Below, piece after piece: positions 1 through 11,118 of a DNA stretch of 64,000 nucleotides. Within the stretch, counting starts at the first letter, position 1; the number at the start of each line of letters is the position of its first letter. The notes beneath the pieces were generated by a model. That model was not told the origin of the DNA. It did no database searches and saw only the letters and a program-made list of their open reading frames with translations. A program made the translations under genes and the position numbers. Source of the DNA: Leucogyrophana mollusca (Eukaryota > Basidiomycota > Agaricomycetes > Boletales); assembly GCA_021014945.1 (NCBI GenBank), contig MU266332.1, positions 124,001 through 188,000 of the forward strand, given 5' to 3'.

Positions 1-253
1 ACCCATGACAGCGAACCCAATAGCAACTGCTCTGCATATCTGAGCGAACTCTGTGAAGACGTCAGTGACACATCCGAGAGCATTTATAGGGCACTACCCA
101 CCCTTTTGCGAGGGTTTCGTGCACCGAGTAATGAACTAGAGAACCGTGGTCACCAATTCAGGGCTTTTTGCAAATACTTAGACGACAGACCTGTCTCCCA
201 TCCCGGACGAATTCCTGGGGAACGTCCATGAACTCCTTGAGCTTTTCAGACAT
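1..253 (-). CDS. SSS1: Sec61 complex gamma subunit, 5' part (runs off left edge)
   Basis: This is the start of the small tail-anchored gamma subunit of the Sec61 protein-conducting channel in the ER membrane. Three exons are readable on the minus strand: 253-191, 135-102 and 50 to beyond 1. Exon 1 gives MSEKLKEFMDVPQEFVRDG, the cytosolic amphipathic helix typical of Sec61 gamma. Exon 2 gives FITRCTKPSQK, and exon 3 reads FAQICRAVAIGFAVMG, which enters the single membrane helix. The frame is kept across both introns, whose lengths are 55 and 51 nt. The family is about 70 residues long, so roughly the last third lies outside the window. The gene is divergent from the PPR gene, with 197 bp between start codons. 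Identification is firm because the conserved CTKP and FAQICRAV blocks are both present. Confidence 0.93.
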
Positions 254-450
254 GGCGTGTGGGTAATGGGTGGTGGTGGTGAATGGTAAAAAGTGTAGGA
301 AATGTTGGGTGCTTGATGCAGACGTGTCTGCTTTCCCACGACACTTCACTTACAACTCTCAAGGTATGTTCTTGCGGAGGGACTTGTAAAAAAATAGAAC
401 CTTATAACACCGACAGATTCACGACTGCATAGCTCATAAGGCGCGCATGA
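254..450. promoter_or_regulatory. Shared divergent promoter, SEC61 gamma / PPR gene
   Basis: Only 197 bp separate the two divergent start codons, so both core promoters and both 5' leaders must lie here. There is no clear TATA box. The stretch contains a T/C-rich block on the SEC61 side and an A-run near 390. The role is inferred from position alone. Confidence 0.5.
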
Positions 451-461
451 ATGTCCTTTAG
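447..461 (+). promoter_or_regulatory. Upstream ATG overlapping the PPR start codon
   Basis: An ATG at 447 opens a four-codon frame (MNVL) that stops at 461. It overlaps the main ATG at 451 in a different frame. If the leader includes it, scanning ribosomes meet this ATG first, which could lower translation of the PPR protein or require leaky scanning. The arrangement is seen in the sequence; the effect is inferred. Confidence 0.45.
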
Positions 462-2751
462 CCGCGCAGTGTCTCGGCTGGAACATCTTGCATTCACCTT
501 CGCCCGTTCCAATTATACGCGACACGTTCAGTCATGGCAAGTCAGGTCGTTACTTCGCTTCCAGGTTCCCCCCAAGAGATCGTTGGTGACTTCAGGCAGT
601 CCCGCGACCTCCGATGTAAAAATCCTTTCTGACGCCCTCAATTTGGCGGCTGCACGGGGCAATATTCCCGAAATCCACAAGCGCTATGGCCCGCTTTCGC
701 GAGCTTTAAAAGGGACAGCGCCCAAGGAAGCTGTTTTAGACCAGAGTCAGGTCTCTAGCATACTTGTCGCGCTTGCCAGCTCGGGTCGCCCATTCGATCT
801 GGAGCTCATAGAAACAATCCTCGCTGACATGCGACCATTATTCGGTGTCGTGATAGCACCAATCATCCACACGAGAATTATTCGCGGTCTCATTAAACGA
901 GGTAATAGCCAGACAGTGCTACATTGGTTAATGTCAATGCCTCGAAAGCCCGGTAACATCATCCCAACCATTCGGCATTGGCATATGTACCTCCACCACT
1001 TGTCGGACACCAGGCAACTTGCCTCCCTCCGCAGAGCAGTGTCGCAGATGCCTAAGTCTGGACGCAAGCCCTCGACGGAAACATTCATACTGGTCTTTGA
1101 GGCTCTTTTCAAGAGCGCCGCCCATCTTCGCGAATTTCGCGAGATCCTGGACCTAATGACGGACATGTGTCTGCCATACGAGCCTAGCATCGACGCAGTC
1201 ATATACGATGGTTTTGTGAAGCAAAATCTCCACCAACATGCATCCCAATTCCGTCACGAATATAGAACACGCTCTGACTTTTACACCAAAGGCAAAGGAC
1301 TGCCGCCGCCGGTCGACTGGAACTCAGCGTTGGAGAAAGAGGCTGAAGGCCGGGGAGGCGTTCAATCTGCCGTAGCGCTATGCAAAACCTTTGCGGAAGA
1401 GGGCTACACGGTCATTCCTCACACGCTGACAGTCATTTTGCGTCGTTCCGATAATGTGGATGAGCTACGGTACGCGGAATCACGGCTGAACCTCAAAGCC
1501 ACTGCACTTCAATGGGCACTGTTGATAAACAATGCTGTGCGGAAAGGGGATATACCAAAAGCCATGGCGATATACCGGGATTTCCAGACAACCGGAATTC
1601 CGCCAGATGCCCCCTTGGTACATCCGCTCATCAGGGCGCTCTGCGGTTCCACTTTCAAGGAGCAGAATGACGCTGCAATCGACGATGCATTGGAGCTCTA
1701 CCGTGACCTCGCTCTCGCTCAACCTGTCACGCCAGCCGCCGATGGCGTCGACGTTCCGTCCGCATTTTCCGTCCCCCCGCGCCATTCCACCGGACCCGAT
1801 ACATCCCTCTATGATACTATTTTGCGCGCGCTCGGAACGTCGGCAGACCCTTCGAAATATCTGCCAATCGCTAGATCTCTCCTTGAGGACATGAAGGCGA
1901 GAAACATCCTCCTCGAGGGCTCAATGGCGATCGCTTCGGTCGTGATTATCCTCATGCGCTGTGCATCGAGCTACGATGACGCACTTCAGTCATACAAGAA
2001 GATGTGCAGGGGAGAGGGCTCATTTCAGCCAGACGACAAGGGGTATCAAGCGATCCTACACACCTTATGCCAGCTATCCTTCCCTGGGGAGACAGCCCTA
2101 CCCTCAGTTTGGCATTACTTTGAGATCGTAAAGGACATGCGAGCAATAGGACATGAGATCACCTCCCCAGTGTACACCATCCTCTTGAGGCGGCTCGCAC
2201 AGCTGGCCGCGGATCTGCCTGACGAATGGAGAGCAACACTTGCAGGCTCCGTGCGGCGGGTGCACGATTTCCTCACCCTGGATCCATACATCACGCCGGA
2301 TACGGCGTTGTGGAATCAGCTGATGGACACCTACCAACGTGTCGGCCTCTTCGCAGAGGCCTACCGGATCTGGGAGATGATGTTCATCAGCGGAACATTC
2401 AATCATGCGAGCGTCAGCGTCATCCTCGATGCTTGTGGATATGCGAGAGCCTGGCCAACCGCGATGCAGGTGTGCTTGAAGCTCAAGCGCATCGGCTTCA
2501 GGTTCAACCAGCGCACCTGGAATACGTGGGTGGAGTGCATGTGTCGGATGGGAAAACTCAATGATGCTGTGAAGGCGGTGTGTTTGGAGATGGGGCAGGA
2601 CCAGACTGATGTTGCACCCGACCTGGACACCATCAAGATCCTTATGGGTTTCGCAGGGCACACGAATCAGCAGGATGAAGTGATTTCGAGGATCAAGCGC
2701 TATCTTCCAGAGCTATGGCAGACACTGCCTGATGGGCTGCGGGGACGGTAA
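451..2751 (+). CDS. Pentatricopeptide-repeat protein, probably mitochondrial
   Basis: An intronless 766-residue frame. The first 50 residues are rich in Arg, Ser and hydrophobic residues and lack acidic clusters, as expected for a mitochondrial presequence. The body is helical and repetitive, with several PPR-like units: one near residues 350-385 includes WALLINNAVRKGDIPKAMAI, and another near 620-660 includes TALWNQLMDTYQRVGLFAEA. PPR proteins bind organellar RNA and act in its processing, stability or translation. The absence of introns in an intron-rich neighbourhood stands out. The gene is convergent with the P-protein gene, with 193 bp between stop codons. I cannot name a specific orthologue. 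Confidence 0.82.
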   Translation: MSFSRAVSRLEHLAFTFARSNYTRHVQSWQVRSLLRFQVPPKRSLVTSGSPATSDVKILSDALNLAAARGNIPEIHKRYGPLSRALKGTAPKEAVLDQSQVSSILVALASSGRPFDLELIETILADMRPLFGVVIAPIIHTRIIRGLIKRGNSQTVLHWLMSMPRKPGNIIPTIRHWHMYLHHLSDTRQLASLRRAVSQMPKSGRKPSTETFILVFEALFKSAAHLREFREILDLMTDMCLPYEPSIDAVIYDGFVKQNLHQHASQFRHEYRTRSDFYTKGKGLPPPVDWNSALEKEAEGRGGVQSAVALCKTFAEEGYTVIPHTLTVILRRSDNVDELRYAESRLNLKATALQWALLINNAVRKGDIPKAMAIYRDFQTTGIPPDAPLVHPLIRALCGSTFKEQNDAAIDDALELYRDLALAQPVTPAADGVDVPSAFSVPPRHSTGPDTSLYDTILRALGTSADPSKYLPIARSLLEDMKARNILLEGSMAIASVVIILMRCASSYDDALQSYKKMCRGEGSFQPDDKGYQAILHTLCQLSFPGETALPSVWHYFEIVKDMRAIGHEITSPVYTILLRRLAQLAADLPDEWRATLAGSVRRVHDFLTLDPYITPDTALWNQLMDTYQRVGLFAEAYRIWEMMFISGTFNHASVSVILDACGYARAWPTAMQVCLKLKRIGFRFNQRTWNTWVECMCRMGKLNDAVKAVCLEMGQDQTDVAPDLDTIKILMGFAGHTNQQDEVISRIKRYLPELWQTLPDGLRGR

Positions 2752-2944
2752 TTAGACTGTCCAACCAGCCAGAAATTGTGATACGATGCGACAAATACAA
2801 TAGTAATGGTATAAACGTACAAAGCGTGTGGTTGAGCAATACGCCAGATGAACTGTTCTAGAGGAGTAGATAAAACCCAAGTAAAAAAATAAAAGTCTAG
2901 TACGTCGTTAAGTATGCGATAGCGAGCGACTTCGTGACGGGAAT

Positions 2945-5900
2945 TTAAGACGAAGCGAGCTCCTCTACGGAAGGGCAATCGCACTGATGAAACACATGTT
3001 AGTTGTGATGTTTGCAAAAGTGGTATTAGATCACTCACAATTAGGTTGAGATCACCATAAGCTGTCGACATGCTCCTTAGTTAGAAGTAAAGCCAAGAAA
3101 AGGTAAAACGCGTACCATCATCGATGCGGGAAACTGTGGGCCAGAACTTCTTCTCCTTGAGCCATGGCATAGGATAGGCTGCAGCCTCACGTGAATAGGG
3201 GCTGGGCGGGAGGTGAGCGAACATTGCATGGCCCCAGAAAGCGAGACGTACCGGTTCCAGTCTTTATCGGACAGAACAATAGCAGAAAGAGGGTGGGGTG
3301 CGTTCTTTAAGAGATTATTCTCCTTGGGTTGCTTGCCGGTGATAATGTCCTCAGCTTCTTGGCGTATTTGGATCATGGCTTCACAGAATCTATCCAAACG
3401 TCAATATGGGTAGATGAGGGGCCACTAGGGTGCACACCTATCGATCTCTTCGAGCGTTTCTGACTCTGTAGGCTCGATGAGCATGCACGTCGAGATAGGC
3501 CACGAACAGGTAGGGGGGTGGAAGCCGTAATCCTGGTAAACAGAATTTAAACAACCGGACGATATAACATCAAGGAAAAATCCTGACCTGCAAGCGCTTC
3601 GCGAAATCGGTGACCTTCAGTCCAGCAGACTTGTCAAACTCAGCGAGATCGATCAACAATTCGTGAGCGACACGTCCGTTGCTGTTCTTGAAGCGCAAGT
3701 TATAGTGGCCCGAAAGACGATGTGCCATGTAGTTCGCGTTGAGCAACGCTACGTTGGTAGACTCCGAGAGGCCATTACCGCCGAGCATCTTGATGTATGC
3801 CCATGAAATGAGAAGGATGGAGGCACTGCCGAAGGGTGCAGCAGCGACAGCGTCGATGGCCTTATTGCCGCCTGTGGAGATAACAGGGTGCGAAGGCAAG
3901 AAAGGTGCGAGGTGCTCAGCGACGCAAATAGGTCTGAGGACGAAGTGAGCAAGGTCCAACGCGATATTACGGCGATATAACTCACCCGACTCCAGGTCCT
4001 CCGCCGCCATGAGGACTGTATTGATAAAGTAGTCAGAACGGGATATAGAACGGAGCCCATTGCAAACTCACATGGCAAAGGTCTTGTGGAGATTCATATG
4101 GCATACATCGCCTCCGCAAACAGCAGGGTTCGTTAATCCGACTTGAGCGTTAAGGTTTGCGCCATCGAGGTAGACCTGACCACCGAAGTCGTGGATGATC
4201 TTGCAGGCCTATCCGGTATATACTGTCAGCTTGTGCGTCCGCTTCAGGACGCGTGGTCTTACATCAGCGACGCCGTCCTCGAACACACCGAACGTGGAAG
4301 GATACGTGATCTTAAAAAGAAGTCAGATATGCAAGCACGTGACTACCTAGAGTAAAGGCATACCATGAACGCAGCAAGGTTATCCTTGTGTTTCTCGGCT
4401 TTAGCCTTAAGGTCCTCCAAGTCCAAGTTTCCGTCTTGATGGGTTTTGACTGCTACAACCTTGAGTCCAGCCATAACAGCCGACTGCCGCAGACCAACCA
4501 GTCAGCTCGAACACAAGCAAACTGCGAGAGAGGCATACAGCAGGATTGGTTCCATGGGCACTCAAAGGGATCAAGCACACGTCGCGATGGCCTTCGCCGC
4601 GGGACTCGTGATAGGCCCTGATGACAGTCAGGCCGGCATACTCGCCAGCGGCACCAGAGTTTGGCTGCACGGAGCAGGCGTGGAAGCCGGTGATCTTGCA
4701 CAAGTCGGACTCGAGTTCCTGTAAAATCAACAGCATTAGCAACCGACGAGGTGTTCTCGACGGTCGGTACAGCTAACCTTGATGATCTGCTTATATCCCT
4801 CGACCTGCTCGGAAGGAGCGAATGGATGAACGCCACCGAACTCAGGCCAGGTCAACGGAATCATGCTGCTCGTGCTGTTAAGCTTCATCGTGCAGCTTCC
4901 AAGCGGGATCATGGCATGTACGAGCCCGAGGTCCTTGGATGCGAGGTGGAAGATGTACCGAAGCATCTCCGTCTCCGAGTGATGGGTGTTGAACACAGGA
5001 TGCGGGAGGAATTCGGATGTGCGCAGGAGTTCGTCGGGGAAGGCCGCCTGTGTGGGCAAGGGAAGCGATTCGAGGACAGCAGGGTCACGACGCGAGGCCA
5101 TCAAGAATACGTTAGTGAGTGCCATCAAGTCGGTACGACTGACGCTCTCGTCCAGAGTGACTCCGACATGCTTGTCATCGATGCGACGGAGGTTGATCGC
5201 CTCCATAGCCGCAGCGGCGTGCACGAGTTGTGCACCCTCAGGTACGGAGGACACATCAATAGTCAGAGTATCGAAGTAGGCGGTGTTAGTGACCTTGAAA
5301 CCGAGGAGCTCTACAGAGGATTTGAGGAGCTGGGTGAAGAAGTGGACTTTCTGTGCGATTCGGATCAACCCGACCGGGCCGTGGTAAACAGCGTACATCG
5401 CGGCCATGTTAGCAAGGAGTGCCTGACTGGTGCAGATGTTGCTTGTTGCCTTCTCGCGACGAATGTGCTGTTCGCGGGCTATGATAGGGGTCGTGCCTCA
5501 GCGACCGGAAAGACATTCGAGGCACTCAAGACTCACTCTGTAGAGCCAAACGGTAAGCAGGGTTGCCCATAGTGTCCTTGCTCCGGCCAATCAACCTCCC
5601 AGGCATCTTGCGCTTCAGTTTCTCCGTTACCGCAAAGAACGCGCCATGAGGACCACCATAACCAGCAGGAACACCGAAACGCGCAGAGTTACCGAGAACA
5701 ATATCGGCACCCCATTCACCCGGGGGCTTGAGGACGGTCAGCGCGAGAAGGTCCGTTGCGCATATCACCAGCGCCCCTGCGGAGTGCACCGACTTTGCGA
5801 GATCGCCGTAGTCCGATATAAGGCCATTAACATCTGGGTATTGCACTAGCACGCCGGACAGGTCGGAGCGGAGCGCCTCGTCATTGAGAGCGGTGCTGGC

Positions 5901-6709
5901 GTCGCCGATAACGAGATTAATGCCAAAACCTTTCGCACGAGTCCGCAGCACGGAGATAGTTTGGGGGAGGACAGCCTTGTCGACGAAGAAAGTGTTTTTC
6001 TTCTGATTGGAGGCGACGTATGCCATCACCATACCCTCTGCAGCAGCCGTTGCCTCGTCGAGGAGGGAAGCGTTGGCAATATCCATAGATGTCAAAGACA
6101 TGACCATCGTTTGGTAGTTGACCAGGGATTCAAGGCGACCTGACATGGGTGATTAAACGAGGCTGGAAGGAGAAGAATGAAATTTCTACCTTGTGCGATT
6201 TCAGGCTGATACGGGGTGTACGGAGTGTACCATGCTGGATTTTCCATGACCTGCACACGAATTTAACACGTTACTAGTAAGATCGAACACGCAGAACATA
6301 CGTTCCGCAAAATAACAGGCGGCACCACGGCGTTGTGATACCCCATTCCAATATAGCTCTTGAACGACTTGTTGAGACGACCCAGTTCCTTTGCTCTCGC
6401 ATGCAGTTCTGATTCACTTAGAGCAGGTATAGATGAGTTGCTGATGGTCGAATCCGCAACGCGGATTTTCGGCGGAACGGTTGCGGAGAGGAAAGATTCC
6501 ATGGAGTCGTATCCCAGCTTAGAGAGCATGAAAGCTGTTTCGCTCTCGTCGGGACCTACATGCCTATCAGTGAAAGTGTCGAGCGAGTCGAACAGAGTCT
6601 GCGGGGCTCTTGCTGTTGCCAAAGCGCGTCTGGGCGACGCAGAAGATCGCGTGAGAGAACGCAAGGCAGACTGCTTGAGACGAGCAGATGCATAGCGCAA
6701 GGCTGCCAT
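2945..6709 (-). CDS. GCV2: Glycine dehydrogenase (decarboxylating), glycine cleavage P-protein
   Basis: This is the pyridoxal-phosphate enzyme that decarboxylates glycine and passes the aminomethyl group to lipoyl H-protein in mitochondria. The ATG at 6709 opens a Ser/Arg/Ala-rich presequence, followed by the P-protein N-domain ([13 protein letters not shown], then [17 protein letters not shown]). Further exons give the blocks around PAYRLALQ and [11 protein letters not shown]. The PLP-lysine region [11 protein letters not shown] is readable near 4110-4075. The C-terminus includes [16 protein letters not shown], and the final exon ends [10 protein letters not shown] before the stop at 2945. 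About a dozen short introns are present. Size and block order match the usual roughly 1000-residue eukaryotic P-protein. No disrupting mutation was noticed, though not every splice site was checked. Confidence 0.95.
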
Positions 6710-9129
6710 GCTCGATTGGCTTGAGCCAGTAGATGCTGGGAGGAGGGAGAAAATTGGATTTTGAGATTTGGGAGTAAGGCGGACGTTCACCGAGCCAGGT
6801 TCCGTTCACCGAGTACGTGCCATTACGATTCGCGGGTGGTCTTATCAGCTGGGAAAGCCAAGATAAGAGCTCGGGTGACTGCGGGATGCAGCGATACCAT
6901 CGTCTATGAATATTCTGTGCACAAACCGACCATTCAACAACAAATCGCAGGCGGTGGATATCGTCACAGTTTAAGATGTCCTCCCTGGCTCAATTCAGCC
7001 CTCGATGGATGCTCGGGGACGCTGCACTCCTCAAAGCGGTAGTGAAAAAACTTTTTTCACTAGACACGTGGCATGATCGCCTTGCCACGCGAATTTAGCT
7101 TTTACATGCTGTGCTTGCTTCCGAGGCACGCTCCTCCTCGACCCAGAATAACTAACACTCAGGAATGCGGGGTTCAATGTACAAGGCTCTGGGGTACCAG
7201 ATTCAACGTTCACAAAGCAGGCTACAGGAAGCATCCATCGATATCTGTACACGGAGCGTGGAGGTCATGCAGGGTCACAAGGAATAGCCTCCATATGGAT
7301 GATAGAAGGCGGAAGCGGGATGCCGCGAGACCTGCCTTTCTGGACCTGAAAAGCAGAAAGTCAAAGGTAGTCGATGATCATGGACTCGAATGCATAGGTG
7401 CACGAGGCATTCCAATTCCTAATCTGCATAATCATAGCCCACATCAGCACGGGACCGAATGAGGCTTACCTCACCAGTGTCTACAGAAACCGTTAGTGAA
7501 GCTGAGTTAAGAGACGAATGTGTCAGTGTCGGATCGTCAAGGTATAGCAATGTAGAACTCCACCCTTTGAGGCCGAGCGTACAGTGCTGCGATTTCTGGA
7601 GCAAGGTTTGGTCGAAGTCTCGGTCAGAACATGTTTGGCTACACTCTCAAACTCGCCCACTGTTGTTATTGCACTTCCGGGATATCAATTAAATATTGTC
7701 CAAGCCACTTGCAGAGCGAGGAGCGTGGCAAACACTGACCGAGCACCGAGCGCCAACAGGCTTTATGTAGGGCACTGGTGATCGGAGGTAACAGCGGTCT
7801 GGAGTGTACGTATGTTGTTCATCGCGACATTGTGGTGTTGAGTTGGGTTGGAGGCTGTTGGGGAGAGCAGAAGACAGTCTCGCTACAAATGGCATATTAT
7901 TCCCACAGATCTCGTTCACTGATATGGTACTCGACTGCTCTTTTGTTGTTCGTGTATAGCACATAGGTCAATTCAACGAAACCTGAACACTTCGCCGGGA
8001 CAATTTTATTTACCAGACGCGCTCGTATTTACTGAGCTGCCGCATGACAGCCAATCTGGAAGGCAATGGCGGCCGATCTTGTCACAGAACCATTAATCTT
8101 TTCCACCTCCAAGTTCCGGGCGAGGAAGTGGACACTCCTGAATCTAGCGGGACCACCACAAACACAGCTCAGCATCCCCGTCGCGGCACGCTGGCGTTTC
8201 GTTGAGGGTCGGCTTTTAAAGTACGCTTGTCCTATGTACAAGCGGAGCACGACTTGTTGCGCTTTTCTGGTTTGTCTTTGGGTTCGTGGCATTGCCTCGT
8301 TGATCAAGTGGCAAGTTTCTCTGCATACCTGTCAGTGACACATCTGATAGACTCTCTTCCATCAGAATACATGCTAAAATGCTGTCGCGATCCATTCGCT
8401 CCCCTTCTGGAGCTCATTGTCATGTCTTGACAACGCCCGATGGCTATGTATGTTATTTCTTTTGTTTTCCGGCTACTCTCTATTTAGTAGCCGTCTTGAT
8501 AAGTATTGCTGATCACTCCAAATCTGCGAGCAGATCTGAGGCATCGCTTGTTCAAGCGTTCATTTCCGGAGTGTTTAACCACCCTTGTTACAAGCTCCGC
8601 TAACACTCCCCGTGTACCAGTTGAAACTTGCAGCTCAGAAGAAGACTCGAACAACGGGCTCTGCATGTCGGAAGACTTCTACGGGGTGGACACCTGTTGT
8701 TGCATGGCTGTCCGTCCCTGTGGGTGTCCCTACACACTGACATGGATTTGTGTGACCTTGTCCAGCTTCAAATATGGTCACCTTTAGCTGCCGAGAATGA
8801 ACAATTCACGCCGTCATCGCACAGCTGACTTGAAGCGAAGTAGGATGGCAAGCTATTCATCCCGCAGTGGCGCTCACTCAGTTATTGTCACGAACCTAGA
8901 TGTCGGAGCGAAGATAACGTCCAGCTTGGAGCCTTGTATGTAGCCCCAACCTGTTCCAAGCTGAAAACCTTGTTCGGCTTTGCATGATGTCGCAAACACT
9001 GTGCTATGACCTCAGTCTGTATGGTTTCTGCGTGAATCACGCGGACGGCTTTCCTGGAGGTACATAAAGTCTGTGTTTTCTTTCGATATACTCCAATTCA
9101 ATCTCGAGCCTCACAAAATTTCCCAGATA
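6710..9129. other. Gene-poor interval of about 2.4 kb
   Basis: Reading frames here are all short, mutually overlapping on both strands and carry no recognisable motif. I see no transposase, tRNA or strong repeat. The part next to 6710 must hold the P-protein promoter and the part next to 9129 the terpene synthase promoter. The rest is unexplained. Confidence 0.5.
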
Positions 9130-10400
9130 ATGCGCAGTTCTCCTAGAAAGTTCTACTTTCCCGATACCATGGCTACATGGCCTTGGCTTCGAACCATCAA
9201 CCCGCACTTTGAGGAGGTCAAAGCTGCGTCGGATGCCTGGTTCCGCGAATTCAAGGCGTTTAGCCCTCAGTCGCAGAAGGCCTTCGATCGATGCGATTTT
9301 GGTTTGTATTTTCCCCTGGTTCCGTCGAATAGTAACTTATGTCCCTGCAACTCCAGCTCGTTTTGCTGCTCTAGCCTATCCGCGAGCTTCGAAAGGTATG
9401 CACAGTAAGGCGACAGTGTGTGCTTTCTCAATGCGCCCCCTTTTAGAGCATCTGCGTACTGCGTGTGATCTTACAAAAGTCTACTTCATCATCGACGAGT
9501 ACACCGACGTCGAAAACGCTACAACTACGCGTGAAATGGTTGATGTCGTCCTCGATGCGTTGAAGAAACCATATACCCCGCGCCCGGCAACTGAGGTTAT
9601 CCTCGGAGAGGTTGTACGACAGTGAGCTGGGCACGTATATTTGTTTAACCGCTTGTAGCTGAGCTATCTGAAGGTTCTGGGCTTTAGCTATCCAGACCGC
9701 CAGTTCCTCGTCGCAGCGCCACTTCATGAAAGAGTTCACTGCGTGGCTCTATTCGCTAGTTACTCAAGCTGCAGATCGAGACGAAGGAGTTTGTCGCAGC
9801 ATCAACGGCTATTTAGCCGTTCGTCGTGACAACGTTGCCACTCGCCCGTCATTTATAGGGCTAGAGATTGCGATGGAACTCCCGGACGAGGTGTTTTATC
9901 ACCCTCTCGTCGTCGAATTGACTGGCTACATCACAGACATGGTGATCGTTGACAATGTAAGGAAGTTCTTTGGAGCGTCCTCTCGATGTCGTCACTGATC
10001 AACACCATTCCAGGACATCGTGTCCTACAATCGTGAACAAGCCACCGGCGATGAAAACCACAATCTCATCACTGCTGCCATACGCGAACTCGACGTCGAT
10101 GTCGGAAGCGCCGTCGCTTGGGCAGCGAACTATCACATCGCGCTGCAGGGAATTTTCCTACATCGTCTGGCCCACGTACCTTCGTGGGGACCCACTATCG
10201 ACGAGCACCTTCACGAATACCTGCATGGCATGGCAAACTGGGCTCGCGCCAACTACTGCTGGAGTTTCGAAAGCGAACGCTACTTCGGCACCAAGGGTCC
10301 AGAGATCCAGCGGTCTCGCATTGTGCCATTGTTGCCCAAGATCAGAGTGGACCCGGACTTACATCGAGAGGATGTGGTGGTGGCAGATATAGAGCTGTAG
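9130..10400 (+). CDS. Sesquiterpene synthase (class I terpene cyclase), intact copy
   Basis: Five exons join in frame: 9130-9301, 9357-9395, 9447-9621, 9674-9956 and 10014-10400, giving 351 residues, the normal size for fungal sesquiterpene synthases. The metal-binding aspartate motif is D87-E-Y-T-D91. The second (NSE) motif is N223-D224-x-x-S227-x-x-x-E231, split by the last intron. An R312-Y313 pair that would contact the diphosphate follows near the C-terminus. The enzyme should ionise and cyclise farnesyl diphosphate. A D-E-x-x-D first motif is typical of the clade containing protoilludene synthases, but the product cannot be read from sequence. A broken paralogue follows directly in tandem. 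No P450 or acetyltransferase lies beside it. Confidence 0.93.
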
Positions 10401-11118
10401 CGCTCGATGTAGCAAGTTCGCATAAGCAGGGCAGGGGTAGGATGACGGTCCTCCGGTGATTTGTTTGTTAACACGATCAATACTAAATACTATGGCAAGG
10501 TTAGAATCGATACCGAAGGGTATCACTGACATTTTCCTGTCAGCCCGCCCGGAACAATTTACTTGCTCGATCGACAGAACAACCGATAACCGTTGCAGCT
10601 CCGCTGCGAGGATTTTCTCCGGCCGAGGCGATATGCGCCTTACCTCTTCTGGTTTGCTCCGCATCACGAGGATTATCAAGGACGAGATCGCGGTGGCTAT
10701 TTTATTATCTTCTCCGTTGCTCTAAGTCGATTTTTTCACAGGATTACAGTATTGTCTGCCACCTGAAGACCACTGTGATCGATCTGAGTTATGACACCAG
10801 TCACCCCCCGATCTGGGCCTCTCAAGTTCTCCTGCGTTGTGATGTTTCGGAGATATTCTGAGGACTGTCGGAGTGGAAACAAGGTGCCTACCGGTCGTTC
10901 ACCATCACGCACTCGGACCTACGGAGGGTAAAACATGTCTGCCACCTGCGGTGCATCATTGATCCGTCCGGCGGTACTAGTGTCGGCTTCACCTGGCGAC
11001 CTACGCGCTCGCTGTGGCAGATGAGCGCCTAACAACTACTAGGTTGTCTGTGTGTCTGCCATACAGGTAACAAGAAGCGCCCTAAGGTGAATAAATTTCG
11101 CGTCGGCCAGAACCTGGT
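10401..11118. other. Spacer between tandem terpene synthase copies
   Basis: No gene is visible. This presumably holds the 3' end of the first copy and the former promoter of the second. Confidence 0.5.

Noticed and set aside
4751..5572. 273-codon plus-strand frame
   Set aside because: It is antisense to the conserved P-protein exons and shows no motif.
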